A DNA stretch of 64,000 nt from Cellulomonas palmilytica. GTDB lineage: Bacteria; Actinomycetota; Actinomycetes; Actinomycetales; Cellulomonadaceae. Of the stretch, positions 26,772 through 35,030 are shown in pieces. Positions within the stretch are counted from its first letter, which is position 1. Each line of letters begins with the position of its first letter. The notes under the pieces are model-generated. The model was given only the letters and a program-made list of their open reading frames with translations, ran no database searches and had not been told where the DNA came from. Location: contig NZ_CP062221.1 of NCBI RefSeq assembly GCF_021590045.1, forward strand, positions 3,720,001-3,784,000. Direction: 5' to 3'. A program made the position numbers and the translations under genes.

Positions 26772-26812
26772 CCGTGTGCTCCCTCGTGCGACGCGAGGCG
26801 CCGCGATCGGCG

Positions 26813-26851
26813 GGTACCGAGGTACCGCGCGTGTGCCCCGTACGTACCGTA
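26813..26851 (-). promoter_or_regulatory. Upstream region of the LacI regulator with small palindromes
   Basis: Two GGTACC palindromes (26813-26818 and 26821-26826) and GTACGTAC (26840-26847) precede the gene. TACGGT (26851-26846 on the minus strand) is a possible -10. The site differs from the ara operators, so autoregulation by the same protein is not evident. Confidence 0.35.
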
Positions 26852-26880
26852 GGGCCCCCGGCCTCCGGAAGGGCGCCGAA

Positions 26881-26908
26881 GCGGCCCCGCGGGTCCTCGC
26901 GGGGCCGC
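26881..26908 (-). terminator. Strong hairpin between proC and the lacI gene
   Basis: GCGGCCCCGCG (26881-26891) pairs with CGCGGGGCCGC (26898-26908). It lies downstream of proC and upstream of the LacI gene promoter, so it can end proC transcription. Confidence 0.7.
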
Positions 26909-26930
26909 GCGCCTTCGGGTTCCGACCGCA

Positions 26931-26990
26931 GACCCCGACCCAGCGGTTCCTCCGGCTCAGCGTCGCGAGAGCCGGAGGAACGACGGGGTC
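26931..26990. repeat. Family B palindromic repeat, copy 1
   Basis: Outer arms GACCCCG and CGGGGTC; inner arms TTCCTCCGGCT (26947-26957) and AGCCGGAGGAA (26970-26980) around a 12-nt loop. It lies in the proC-lacI gap of 336 nt, which otherwise holds a hairpin and the lacI promoter. Confidence 0.8.
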
Positions 26991-27016
26991 GGCGGGTTGG
27001 TCACCGACGAGCCCGT

Positions 27017-27054
27017 GGTTGCTCCGGCTCTCGGGGCTCGAAGCCGGAGGAACC
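27017..27054. repeat. Family B palindromic repeat, copy 2
   Basis: GGTTGCTCCGGCT (27017-27029) faces AGCCGGAGGAACC (27042-27054) with one mismatch in the stem. It follows copy 1 by 26 nt and is 53 nt from the proC stop. Confidence 0.75.
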
Positions 27055-27107
27055 GCTGGCTCGACGTCGCGACGGGTCGTCCGCGGGGTCGGGTCGACGC
27101 TGTGGGG

Positions 27108-27935
27108 TCAGGAGCGGCCGAGCTCGCGGGAGCGGTCGTAGGCCGCGCGCGCCGCCGCGACGACGCCCGCGCGGACCGCGTGCGCGTCGAGCTGCGCGAC
27201 CGCCGCGACCGTGGTGCCACCCGGCGACGAGACGCGCTCGCGCAGCACCGCCGGGTGCTCGCCCTGCGCCGCGAGCGCACCCGCACCCTCGACCGTCGCG
27301 ACCGCGAGCCGCGTCGCCAGGTCGCGCGTGAGACCGAGCAGCACACCCGCCTCCGCCATCGCGTCGATCAGGTAGAACGCGTACGCCGGGCCCGAGCCGG
27401 AGATGGCGGTCACCGCGTCGAGGTCCTTCTCGCCGACCCGCACGACGAGCCCCGTCGCCGCGAGCACGCGCTCGACGAGCGCGAGGTGCTCCTCGCCCGC
27501 GTGCGCACCGGGCGCGATCGCGCTCGCGCCCTTGCCGACGACCGCGGGCGTGTTCGGCATGACCCGCACCACCGGCGTACCCGCGGGCAGGTGCTGCTCG
27601 TACGTCGCGATCGGCACGCCCGCCGCGACGCTCACGACGAGCGTGCGCGCAGGCAGGTGGTCCGCGATCTCCGTGAGCACCGCGGGGACGACGTGGGGCT
27701 TGACCGCGAGCAGCACCACGTCGGCGCGGGCCGCCGCCTCGGCGTTCGTCGCACCCGTGCGGATGCCGTGCCGCTGCGCGAGCTCGTCGGCACGCGCGGC
27801 GGACTGCTCGGTGACCTCGACCCGGTCGGTCGGCCAGCCGCCCGTGAGCAGCGCGGACACCAGCGCCTCGCCCATGACGCCGCCGCCCAGCACCGCCACC
27901 ACCGGCGTGCTCGCGCCGCGCTCCTGCTCGGTCAT
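27108..27935 (-). CDS. proC: Pyrroline-5-carboxylate reductase
   Basis: 275 residues, the usual ProC length. It reduces pyrroline-5-carboxylate to proline with NAD(P)H. The Rossmann motif VAVLGGGVMGEALVSALL opens the protein; LLAVKPHVV, RVMPNTPAVVGKG and the C-terminal signature SGSGPAYAFYLIDAMAEAGV then SSPGGTTVAAV complete it. ATG 27935 is chosen because the residues upstream are not part of the fold. It is monocistronic and flanked by family B repeats on its 3' side. Confidence 0.94.
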   Translation of the reverse strand: MTEQERGASTPVVAVLGGGVMGEALVSALLTGGWPTDRVEVTEQSAARADELAQRHGIRTGATNAEAAARADVVLLAVKPHVVPAVLTEIADHLPARTLVVSVAAGVPIATYEQHLPAGTPVVRVMPNTPAVVGKGASAIAPGAHAGEEHLALVERVLAATGLVVRVGEKDLDAVTAISGSGPAYAFYLIDAMAEAGVLLGLTRDLATRLAVATVEGAGALAAQGEHPAVLRERVSSPGGTTVAAVAQLDAHAVRAGVVAAARAAYDRSRELGRS

Positions 27936-28073
27936 GGTGCCGCCGCCCTTCTCGTGGTCCGTGGGGTCGCGTCGAGCCGTCACGCACTCTCGTCGGACGG
28001 GACGACGACGCGCGCGAGCCTACCCGCGCGCGTCGTCGTCCCCCGTGCCCGTCCGCCCGGCGCCCGACGCCGG

Positions 28074-30344
28074 TCACCCGCCCGGGAAGCCACCGCCGGG
28101 GAAGCCACCGCCCGGGGGACCGCCGGGGAACCCGCTGGGCAGGTCCTGCCCGGTCGACCCGCTCGACGAGCCCCCGAGGCCCGTGAGCCCGGACGGCCTC
28201 CCCTCGTCCGTCACCAGCTGCTGCGTCAGGTCGGCGAGGACGACCTCGTCGCCCACGCTCAGACCGTCGGTGATCTCGGTGAGCTCCGCGCCGACCGCAC
28301 CCGTCGTCACCTCGACCGGGGTCGCGACCCCGTCGGTGAGCACGTCGACCGTCGTCGTACCGCCCTCCACGTGCACCGCGGACGTCGGGACGGTCAGCAC
28401 CTCGTCGCCGTCCGCGACCGCGACCGTGATCTCGGCCGACGAGCCGTCGAACAGCCGCTCGCCCGCGTCGTCGACCGCCAGGACGACCGTGTACGACGGG
28501 GTCGAGCTCGACGTCTCGGTGTTGAGCAGGCCGATCGACGTGACCCGCGCCGTGAACGGGGTGTCGGTGGTGCGGACCGTGACGTCGGCGTGCTGCCCGA
28601 CCTCGAGCAGGTCGACCTGCGCGAGCGTGACCGTCGTGCTCAGCACGTAGCCGTCGCCCCCGACGACCGTGACCACGGCCGTGTCCGACGATGCCTCGAC
28701 GCTCGCCCCCGCGCTCAGCGACACCGCCGCGACGGTGCCGCCGATCGGTGCGGTGAGCGTCGCGAGCGGGAGCCTGCTCTCCGCGAGGTCGAGGCGGGCC
28801 TGCGCGAGCTCGATCGCCGCACGGTCCGCGAGCACGTCGGCCGCGGTCGCGACGCGCGTGCCGCCCGACGGGTCGCCCCCCGCCTGGCCGCCCGTGCCCG
28901 GCTGCGCGCCGCCGGGGACGGGGTCGTCCGCGCCGCCGCCGGGCTGACCCGGGACGGCAGGGTCGGTGGGCTGCACCGGGGGCTGGGCCGGGTCCGTGGG
29001 CTGTGCCGGGTCGGTCGGCTGCGCCGGGGGCTCACCGGGGTCGGTCGGGTCGGTCGGGCCGCCGGGCTGCGTCGGGTCCGTGGGGTCCGTGGGGTCCGTG
29101 GGGTCCGGGGACGACGAGCCGAGCGACGCTCGCACCGCCGCGTCCAGCGCCGCCACGGCGTCGTCGAGGTCGGACGCCGCGGCGAGCAGCGCCTGCTGCG
29201 CGCCGTCCACGTCCTGCTGACCCGACAGCACGTCCGCGACCGCGCCCTGGCACGCGGCGAGCGCGTCGGACACCGACGTGTCATCCGCCGCGGTGACCGT
29301 GAGCGCGGCCGAGCCGAGGGTCGACGACGAGCCGGCGAGCGTCACCGTCTGCGCCCCCGTCGCCCCCGCGGGCACCAGCACCGCGACCGAGAACGACGAG
29401 CCCGCGGCCGTCACCTCGGCCACCTGCGAGCCCGCGACGTGCAGCGTGTACGTCTCACCGTCGGCGACACCGGTGACGTCGACGCGGACCGCGGCACCAG
29501 CGGCGGCCGTGCCGGGCGTGACCGTCAGGCCGTCGCCCGACGACGGCGCGCCCGAGGCCGCGGTCGCGTCCAGCAGCTCCTGGCACACGAGCTGCGCGGC
29601 GCTCACCCGGGCACCGGAGTCGGTCAGCGCGTCGGAGGTGGCGTCGTACTGGTCGAGCAGCGCCTGCTGCGCGTCGGCGACCGCGTCGAGCGCGTCGGCG
29701 ACCTCGGCGGGCAGCGTGGCGCCGCTCGTCGGGGCCGGGCTCGGCGCCGTGGCCGAGGCCGCGGCAGACGGCGCAGCCGTGCGCACGAGCGCGGTCGTCG
29801 TGCCCGTCGTGGCCGAGGCGAGCGCGGTCGTCGCGACGGCACCCGTCGAGAGGCTCGCCGACGCGCTCGTCGAGAGGCTCGTCGACGTGCTCGTCGAGCT
29901 GGTCGTCGTGAGCCCGCTCGTCGTCGCGCTGCTCGATGCGGTGCCCGACGTCTGGGACTCGAGGTCCTCCTCGAGCTGCTGCTGCGCGTCGGCGAGCACC
30001 TCGGCGGCGTCGTCGACGTCGGCCTGCAGGTCGGACGCGTCGAGGGTCGCGAGCACCTCACCCGCGGCGACCTGGTCACCGACCGCCACGGCGACGTCCG
30101 CCACGGTGCCCCCGACCGAGAACGCGGCGTCCCGCCGCGTCGCGGACGCGACCGTGCCGGTGAGCGCGACCTTCTGCGCGACCGAGCCGAGCGACGCCAC
30201 GGCCGTGCGGTAGCGCGCGCCGTCGCCGCCTGTCAGCGCGAGGGCGACGCCACCGCCCGCGACGCACAGCGCGGTCGCCCCGGCGACGACGCCGAGCACG
30301 CGGCCGCGGCCGCGCGCGCGGCGGGCACCGCGCGCGTCACGCAT
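28074..30344 (-). CDS. Efflux periplasmic adaptor-like protein with large inserts
   Basis: 756 residues, nearly twice the size of a normal MacA/HlyD adaptor. One TM segment (about 17-38) leads into a barrel/lipoyl half (TVADVAVAVGDQVAAGEVLATLDASDL). Then come a Ser/Thr-rich linker, a beta-sandwich-like block (about 265-345, GETYTLHVAGSQVAEVTA), a Pro/Thr/Asp repeat stretch with DPTDPTDPTDPTQP and PAQPTDP, the second lipoyl half (TLTAPIGGTVAAVSLSAGASV), barrel domains, and a FPGGPPGGGFPGG tail. Its start overlaps the preceding lipoprotein gene. Last gene of the export operon; probably links the exporter to the cell wall. Confidence 0.8.
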   Translation of the reverse strand: MRDARGARRARGRGRVLGVVAGATALCVAGGGVALALTGGDGARYRTAVASLGSVAQKVALTGTVASATRRDAAFSVGGTVADVAVAVGDQVAAGEVLATLDASDLQADVDDAAEVLADAQQQLEEDLESQTSGTASSSATTSGLTTTSSTSTSTSLSTSASASLSTGAVATTALASATTGTTTALVRTAAPSAAASATAPSPAPTSGATLPAEVADALDAVADAQQALLDQYDATSDALTDSGARVSAAQLVCQELLDATAASGAPSSGDGLTVTPGTAAAGAAVRVDVTGVADGETYTLHVAGSQVAEVTAAGSSFSVAVLVPAGATGAQTVTLAGSSSTLGSAALTVTAADDTSVSDALAACQGAVADVLSGQQDVDGAQQALLAAASDLDDAVAALDAAVRASLGSSSPDPTDPTDPTDPTQPGGPTDPTDPGEPPAQPTDPAQPTDPAQPPVQPTDPAVPGQPGGGADDPVPGGAQPGTGGQAGGDPSGGTRVATAADVLADRAAIELAQARLDLAESRLPLATLTAPIGGTVAAVSLSAGASVEASSDTAVVTVVGGDGYVLSTTVTLAQVDLLEVGQHADVTVRTTDTPFTARVTSIGLLNTETSSSTPSYTVVLAVDDAGERLFDGSSAEITVAVADGDEVLTVPTSAVHVEGGTTTVDVLTDGVATPVEVTTGAVGAELTEITDGLSVGDEVVLADLTQQLVTDEGRPSGLTGLGGSSSGSTGQDLPSGFPGGPPGGGFPGGGFPGG

Positions 30345-31356
30345 CGCCGCCCCCCTGACCGGCGCCCGAGCCACCGGGGCCACCCGTGCCAGGCATGCCG
30401 CCGAACCCGCCGAACCCGCCGAACCCGGTCGAGCAGCCGTCGTCGCCCGGGGTCGAGACCGCGACGCTGGTCGCCGCGACCTTGCCGGAGTCGTCGGCCT
30501 CGCCACGCACGGTCGCGCACCGGCCGACCTCGAACGCGCTCGCGTCGCCCACGGTCGTCGTCGTGACCGTGGTGGAGCCGTCGACGACGACCGTCGCCGA
30601 GCTCGTCGTGCCGTCCTGCGCGGTGGTCTCGACGGTGATCGTCGTGGCGTCGACCGCGGTGACGAGCCCCGCGGTGACGCCGCCGAACCCGCCGAGACCG
30701 CCCGGGCCGCCGGGCATCCCCGCGGCGCCGCTCGGCAGGTCGGTCGGCAGGTCGCCCGGAGCCGCCCCGCCACCGGGGAAGCCTGTCGGGAAGTCGTCCG
30801 GGAGGTCCGTCGGGAAGTCGGACGGCAGGTCCGTCGGCATCCCGTCCGGACGCTGACCGCGACCACCGCCCGGGAAGCCACCGCCGAGCACCGCGCACGC
30901 GCCGTCCACGGGCTGCGAGACCGTCACCGTCGCCGCCGGGGTCTCGTCGGTCGACCGGTCGACCGCGGGCTCCTGGTCGTCCGACGGCAGGCGGAACCCG
31001 CCGGTCGTCGCGACCACGCACGACCCGACGGTCACGGCCGACAGGTCCGCAGCGTTCGTGACCTGCACGGCCGTCTCGTCGGTCCAGGTGACCGCCGTCT
31101 GGCCGTCGTCGTCGCGCAGCTGCAGCATGCCGTCGCCGACCTGCACGATCGCGCCGCTCACACCGCCGCGCAGGCCGCCGGGCGTGTCCCCGGCCGGTCC
31201 GCGCGGGGGGTCCGCCGGGGCGGGGCCGGTCGACGCGGCGCTCGGCGTCGCCGCCTCGTCCGGGGAGGGGTCGCCGCCGCACGCGGTGAGCGTCAGCGCG
31301 ACGGCACCCGCCGTGAGCGCCGCGACGAGGTGCCTGGCCGTGGTGCGCGTGGTCAT
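30337..31356 (-). CDS. DUF5666-like lipoprotein with low-complexity middle
   Basis: 339 residues. The signal peptide ends in the lipobox ALTLTAC. Two small beta-barrel-like repeats follow: VSGAIVQVGDGMLQLRDDDG with VGSCVVA, and later VTAGLVTAVDATTITVET with VGRCATVRG. These resemble the DUF5666 (OB-like) repeats often found beside exporters. Between them lies a Pro/Asp/Thr tract (PTDLPSDFPTDLPDDFPTG) and the end is GFGGFGGFGG. Function unknown. It sits between the permease and the long adaptor, so it is a probable accessory lipoprotein of the exporter. Confidence 0.7.
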   Translation of the reverse strand: MTTRTTARHLVAALTAGAVALTLTACGGDPSPDEAATPSAASTGPAPADPPRGPAGDTPGGLRGGVSGAIVQVGDGMLQLRDDDGQTAVTWTDETAVQVTNAADLSAVTVGSCVVATTGGFRLPSDDQEPAVDRSTDETPAATVTVSQPVDGACAVLGGGFPGGGRGQRPDGMPTDLPSDFPTDLPDDFPTGFPGGGAAPGDLPTDLPSGAAGMPGGPGGLGGFGGVTAGLVTAVDATTITVETTAQDGTTSSATVVVDGSTTVTTTTVGDASAFEVGRCATVRGEADDSGKVAATSVAVSTPGDDGCSTGFGGFGGFGGMPGTGGPGGSGAGQGGGDA

Positions 31357-31400
31357 CGGGTTCTCCTGTCGAGGGTCGGTGCGTGGGGACGCCGCGCGTG

Positions 31401-32633
31401 TCACTGGGCGCGCAGGGCGTCGATGGGGGCGAGGCGCGCGGCACGGGTCGCGGGGTACACGCCGAACACGAGGCCGATGCCGACCGCGATCGCGACCGAG
31501 CCGGCCACGGCCGCGCCGGACACGACGACCGACGTGCCGAGCAAGCCGGGCAGCCAGCGCGCCGCCGCGATCCCGAGCGCCGCACCCAGCACGCCACCGC
31601 CGAGCCCGAGGACGGACGCCTCGACGAGGAACTGTCGGCGGATCGCCCACGGCGGCGCGCCGAGCGCCTTGCGCAGGCCGATCTCGCGCGTCCGCTCCGT
31701 GACGGACACCAGCATGATGTTCATGACGCCGATCCCGCCGACGAGCAGCGACAGCGCGGCGATGCCCGTGAGCAGGACCGTCAGCGTGCGGTAGACCGCG
31801 GTCGCGGTGGAGACCAGCGCGTCCTGCGACTCGACCGTGAAGTCCGCCGCGTCGGCGGACGTGATGCCGTGCAGGTTGAGCAGGATCTGCGTGACCTCCT
31901 GCGAGGCGGCCGACAGCCGGTCCGACGACGCGGCCTGCACGTAGACGGTCGACAGCGACCTGCGCTGCCACCCGCCGACGAGCGACTCCGACATGGTCGA
32001 CAGCGGCACGACCGCGACGTCGTCGAGGTTCACGTCGCCGCTCGAGCCCATCTCGGCGAGCACGCCCACGACCGTGAAGTCCGTGTCCGCGACCGTGACG
32101 ACCTGCCCGACGACGTTCGTGCGGCCGAACAGCTCGGTCGCGACCTCGGAGCCGAGGACGATCACCGACGCGGCGTCGGCGTCGTCCTCCGCGGTGACGA
32201 ACTCGCCGAACGCGAGCGACCGGGCACGCACGTCCAGCCACGACTCGGTCGTGCCCGTGACGGTCGTCGTCCAGTTGGTGTCGTTCGCCTCGAGCGTCAG
32301 GCTCGTCTCCTTCTCCGGCGCCACGGCCGCCACGTCGGGCGCCGCGACCGGCGAGGCGAGCGCGTCCGCGTCGGAGCGCGTGAGGGTCGCGGCCGAGCCG
32401 AACCCGCCGCGGATCCCGTCGCTCGACGTGCTCGAGCCGGGCGTGACGATGAGCAGGTCCGAGCCGAGCGCGCTGATCTGCGCCGACACGTCCTTCTGCG
32501 TGCCCAGGCCGAGCCCGACGGTGAGGATCACCGCGGCGATGCCGATGAGGATGCCCAGCACGGTGAGCGACGAGCGCAACGCGTGGCTGCGGATCGCGGC
32601 CCACCCGGTCCGCAGGGTCTCCACCCAGGTCAT
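31401..32633 (-). CDS. MacB-like ABC transporter permease (FtsX family)
   Basis: 410 residues with the MacB layout: a TM helix near the N-terminus (SSLTVLGILIGIAAVILTVGLG), a periplasmic MacB_PCD domain of about 220 residues, and three C-terminal TM helices with the FtsX signature VSVTERTREIGLRKALGAPP and YPATRAARLAPIDALR. Such permeases do not import solutes but drive export or mechanotransmission together with a MacA adaptor. The start overlaps the ATPase stop by 4 nt (ATGA). Confidence 0.92.
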   Translation of the reverse strand: MTWVETLRTGWAAIRSHALRSSLTVLGILIGIAAVILTVGLGLGTQKDVSAQISALGSDLLIVTPGSSTSSDGIRGGFGSAATLTRSDADALASPVAAPDVAAVAPEKETSLTLEANDTNWTTTVTGTTESWLDVRARSLAFGEFVTAEDDADAASVIVLGSEVATELFGRTNVVGQVVTVADTDFTVVGVLAEMGSSGDVNLDDVAVVPLSTMSESLVGGWQRRSLSTVYVQAASSDRLSAASQEVTQILLNLHGITSADAADFTVESQDALVSTATAVYRTLTVLLTGIAALSLLVGGIGVMNIMLVSVTERTREIGLRKALGAPPWAIRRQFLVEASVLGLGGGVLGAALGIAAARWLPGLLGTSVVVSGAAVAGSVAIAVGIGLVFGVYPATRAARLAPIDALRAQ

Positions 32634-33385
32634 GCGCGCGCCTCCGGCGTCGGGTCGGCGGCCTCCTGCGTGAGCCCGTCGAGCACCCGCACGACGCGCT
32701 GCGCGCGCTGCGCCACGTCGTGCTCGTGCGTGATGAGCACGATCGTGCGGCCCTGCGCGTGCAGCTCGTCGAGCAGCGCGAGCACGTCCCGGGTGGAGGC
32801 GGAGTCCAGGTTGCCGGTCGGTTCGTCCGCGAGCAGCAGGTCGGGGTCGCCGACGAGCGCGCGGGCCACCGCGACGCGCTGCTGCTGACCGCCGGACAGC
32901 TCGCCCGGCCGGTGGTGCAGGCGGTCGCCCAGGCCGACCCGCTCGAGCGCCTCGGCCGCGCGGGCACGACGCTCACCCGCGGGCACGCGCCGGTACTGCA
33001 GCGGCAGCTCGACGTTGCGCAGCGCCGAGAGCGCCGGCAGCAGGTGGAACTGCTGGAACACGAACCCGATGCGCTGGTTGCGGACCTGCGCGAGCTCGAC
33101 CTCGTCGAGCTGCTCGACGTCGTCACCCGCGAGCCGGTACGACCCGGCCGTGAGCGTGTCGAGGCAGCCGAGCACGTTCATGAGCGTCGACTTGCCCGAG
33201 CCCGAGGGCCCGACGACCGCGACGTACTCGCCGCGCTCGATCGTCAGGTCCACGCCGCGCAGCGCCTCGAACTCCACCGAGCCCGTGCGGTACGTCTTGC
33301 GCGCACCGACCAGCTCGATGACGGGGCGGAGGTCGTCGTCGAGCAGGGCGGTCGCGGGCACGCTCGTCGGGAAGAGGTCAGCCAT
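32630..33385 (-). CDS. MacB/LolD-type ABC transporter ATP-binding protein
   Basis: 251 residues with all NBD motifs: Walker A VGPSGSGKSTLMNVLGCLD, Q-loop FVFQQFHLLPALSALRNVELPL, signature LSGGQQQRVAVARAL, Walker B LLLADEPTGNLDS and H-loop ITHEHDV. It energises the FtsX-type permease encoded next. The ATG at 33385 overlaps the end of the adaptor gene; an upstream in-frame start at 33415 would only read its antisense-like tail. Confidence 0.94.
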   Translation of the reverse strand: MADLFPTSVPATALLDDDLRPVIELVGARKTYRTGSVEFEALRGVDLTIERGEYVAVVGPSGSGKSTLMNVLGCLDTLTAGSYRLAGDDVEQLDEVELAQVRNQRIGFVFQQFHLLPALSALRNVELPLQYRRVPAGERRARAAEALERVGLGDRLHHRPGELSGGQQQRVAVARALVGDPDLLLADEPTGNLDSASTRDVLALLDELHAQGRTIVLITHEHDVAQRAQRVVRVLDGLTQEAADPTPEARA

Positions 33386-34643
33386 TGCGCTGCCCGCCCT
33401 GCCCGGGAAAGCCACCCGGGAAGCCGCCCTCGGGCATCTGTCCGCCGCTCGGCGGCTCGAAGCCCTCCGGCAGCTCGAAGCCCTCCGGCAGCCGGCCGCC
33501 GAAGCCCGGGCCCTGCTCCTCGGAGCCGCCCGAGCGCCCGCCGGCCGTGACCTGCACGACGACGGAGTCGCCCTCGCTCAGCCCCGAGACGACCTCGACC
33601 AGCGTGCCGGACGTCTCGCCCGTCTCGACCGTGACCGTGCGCGTCGACCCGTCGTCGTCCGGCACCGTGACCTGTGACGTGCCGTCGTCGGCCCGCGTGA
33701 CCGCGAGGGACGGGACCGTGAGCACTCCGGTGCGGCGCTCGTAGATGATCTCGACGTCCACGCTCACGCCGTCGTGCAGCGCCTCCTCGGGGAGCGTCAC
33801 GTCGATCGTCACGGGGTACGACGCGATGCCCGACGAGCTGCTCGACACGAGCCCGACCCCGGCGACCGTGCCGTAGAGCGAGCCCGTGAGGTCGTCGGAC
33901 GTCATCTCCACCTGGTCGCCGACCTCGACGAGCGCGACTTCCGACTCGTCGACGCTCGTCGTCACCTGCCACGCGTCCGTCCCGACGACTACGAACTGCG
34001 CGGACGACGAGGACGACGAGGAGGTCGGCCCGCCCGTCATCCCCCCGGTGCTTCCGCCGCCGGCCGTGCCGCCCGAGCCCTGCACGACGTCGCCGACCTC
34101 GAGGTCGACGCTCGTCACGACACCCGCCGCGGGCGACGTGAGGGTCGCACCCGCGCGCGCCTCCTCGGCCTCGTCGTAGGCGGCCTGCGCGACCGCGACC
34201 TGCGCCTGCGCGGCGTCGATCTGCGCGTCGGCCACCTCGGAGCCGTCGTCCTCGTCCTGCGCGTTCGACAACCGGGCGTGCGCCTCGACGAGCGTCGCCT
34301 TGGCCTGCAGCAGGTCCGCGTCGAGCGTGAGCGTGTCGACGGTCGCGAGCGTCTGCCCCTGCGTGACCGTGTCGCCGACCGCGACCTCGACCGCCGTGAC
34401 CGTGCCCGCGACCTCGAACGACACGCTCTCGTTGACGGTCGGCGTCAGGGTGCCGGTGCCGGTGACGGTCTTCTCGAGCGTCGTCAGGCTCGCCTGCACG
34501 GTTCGCGTGGTCGGCTCCTGCGCGTCCTGGGCCGCGGCGGGCTCGCGCCACCACAGCCACCACGCGCCCCCCACGAGCACGGCCACCACGGCCACGGCGG
34601 CCACCGAGCGCAGGACCCACCTGCGCCGTGAGCGAGCAGACAT
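33378..34643 (-). CDS. MacA-like efflux periplasmic adaptor subunit
   Basis: 421 residues: one N-terminal TM anchor (VAAVAVVAVLVGGAWWLWW), split lipoyl halves (VTAVEVAVGDTVTQGQTLATV and ATLTSPAAGVVTSVDLEVGDVV) with a coiled-coil hairpin between them, barrel domains, and a Gly/Pro tail (LPEGFELPEGFEPP, then GGFPGGFPGQGG). It is the standard-size adaptor for the ATPase-permease pair downstream. ATG 34643 is chosen with GAAGGG 5 nt upstream. First gene of the five-gene export operon. Confidence 0.9.
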   Translation of the reverse strand: MSARSRRRWVLRSVAAVAVVAVLVGGAWWLWWREPAAAQDAQEPTTRTVQASLTTLEKTVTGTGTLTPTVNESVSFEVAGTVTAVEVAVGDTVTQGQTLATVDTLTLDADLLQAKATLVEAHARLSNAQDEDDGSEVADAQIDAAQAQVAVAQAAYDEAEEARAGATLTSPAAGVVTSVDLEVGDVVQGSGGTAGGGSTGGMTGGPTSSSSSSSAQFVVVGTDAWQVTTSVDESEVALVEVGDQVEMTSDDLTGSLYGTVAGVGLVSSSSSGIASYPVTIDVTLPEEALHDGVSVDVEIIYERRTGVLTVPSLAVTRADDGTSQVTVPDDDGSTRTVTVETGETSGTLVEVVSGLSEGDSVVVQVTAGGRSGGSEEQGPGFGGRLPEGFELPEGFEPPSGGQMPEGGFPGGFPGQGGQRNG

Positions 34644-34674
34644 CAGCACCCTTCCGACGATCGTCCGGTCGCGA

Positions 34675-34680
34675 ACCTAG
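34675..34680 (-). promoter_or_regulatory. -10 box of the export operon
   Basis: TAGGTT on the minus strand, 31 nt before the MacA-like start. The -35 region carries no good TTGACA match, which suggests an activator-dependent promoter. Confidence 0.5.
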
Positions 34681-34710
34681 GGAGCGCGCCTGGGCCCGGG
34701 ATGGGGCCAC

Positions 34711-34731
34711 CCTGGGAGAACCCTGGGAGAA
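34711..34731 (-). promoter_or_regulatory. 11-bp-phased direct repeats, probable response-regulator site
   Basis: CCTGGGAGAA occurs at 34711-34720 and 34722-34731. On the gene strand this reads TTCTCCCAGG twice with an 11-bp period, about 31-56 bp upstream of the -10 box. One-turn direct repeats are the classical target of OmpR/PhoB-type activators. A related TCCCAGG repeat precedes the DUF4956 operon. Confidence 0.55.
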
Positions 34732-34854
34732 GGCGTCCTGACCAGCACGTCTACGCGTGGGCGCGCGTCCACGCGGGCTGAGCGCCCGTGCACGGGGTTC
34801 ACCCGGACAGCCCAACGCCGCCCCGTCCAACCGCCCCCGTTCGACCGCCTCCGC

Positions 34855-34907
34855 GACCCCGCAGTTGCTCCGGCTCCCGGTCGTCATGGCCGGAGCGATC
34901 ACGGGTC
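34855..34907. repeat. Family B palindromic repeat, copy 3
   Basis: GACCCCGC, then TTGCTCCGGCT (34865-34875) facing GGCCGGAGCGA (34889-34899), then ACGGGTC. It is more diverged than the others. It lies in the 387-nt gap between the divergent export operon and methyltransferase gene; the rest of that gap shows only the phased repeats and G-rich sequence. Confidence 0.65.
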
Positions 34908-35030
34908 ATGGGCAGCACGGCGGTGCGCGGGACCTCGTGCGGGGGACGGGAAGGGGCGCGGAGGCGGGGTCGGGGTGAGCGGGGCGGGGGTGAGGCGGCT
35001 CGGGTGGGGCGGGTCGGGGAGGATGGGGGT

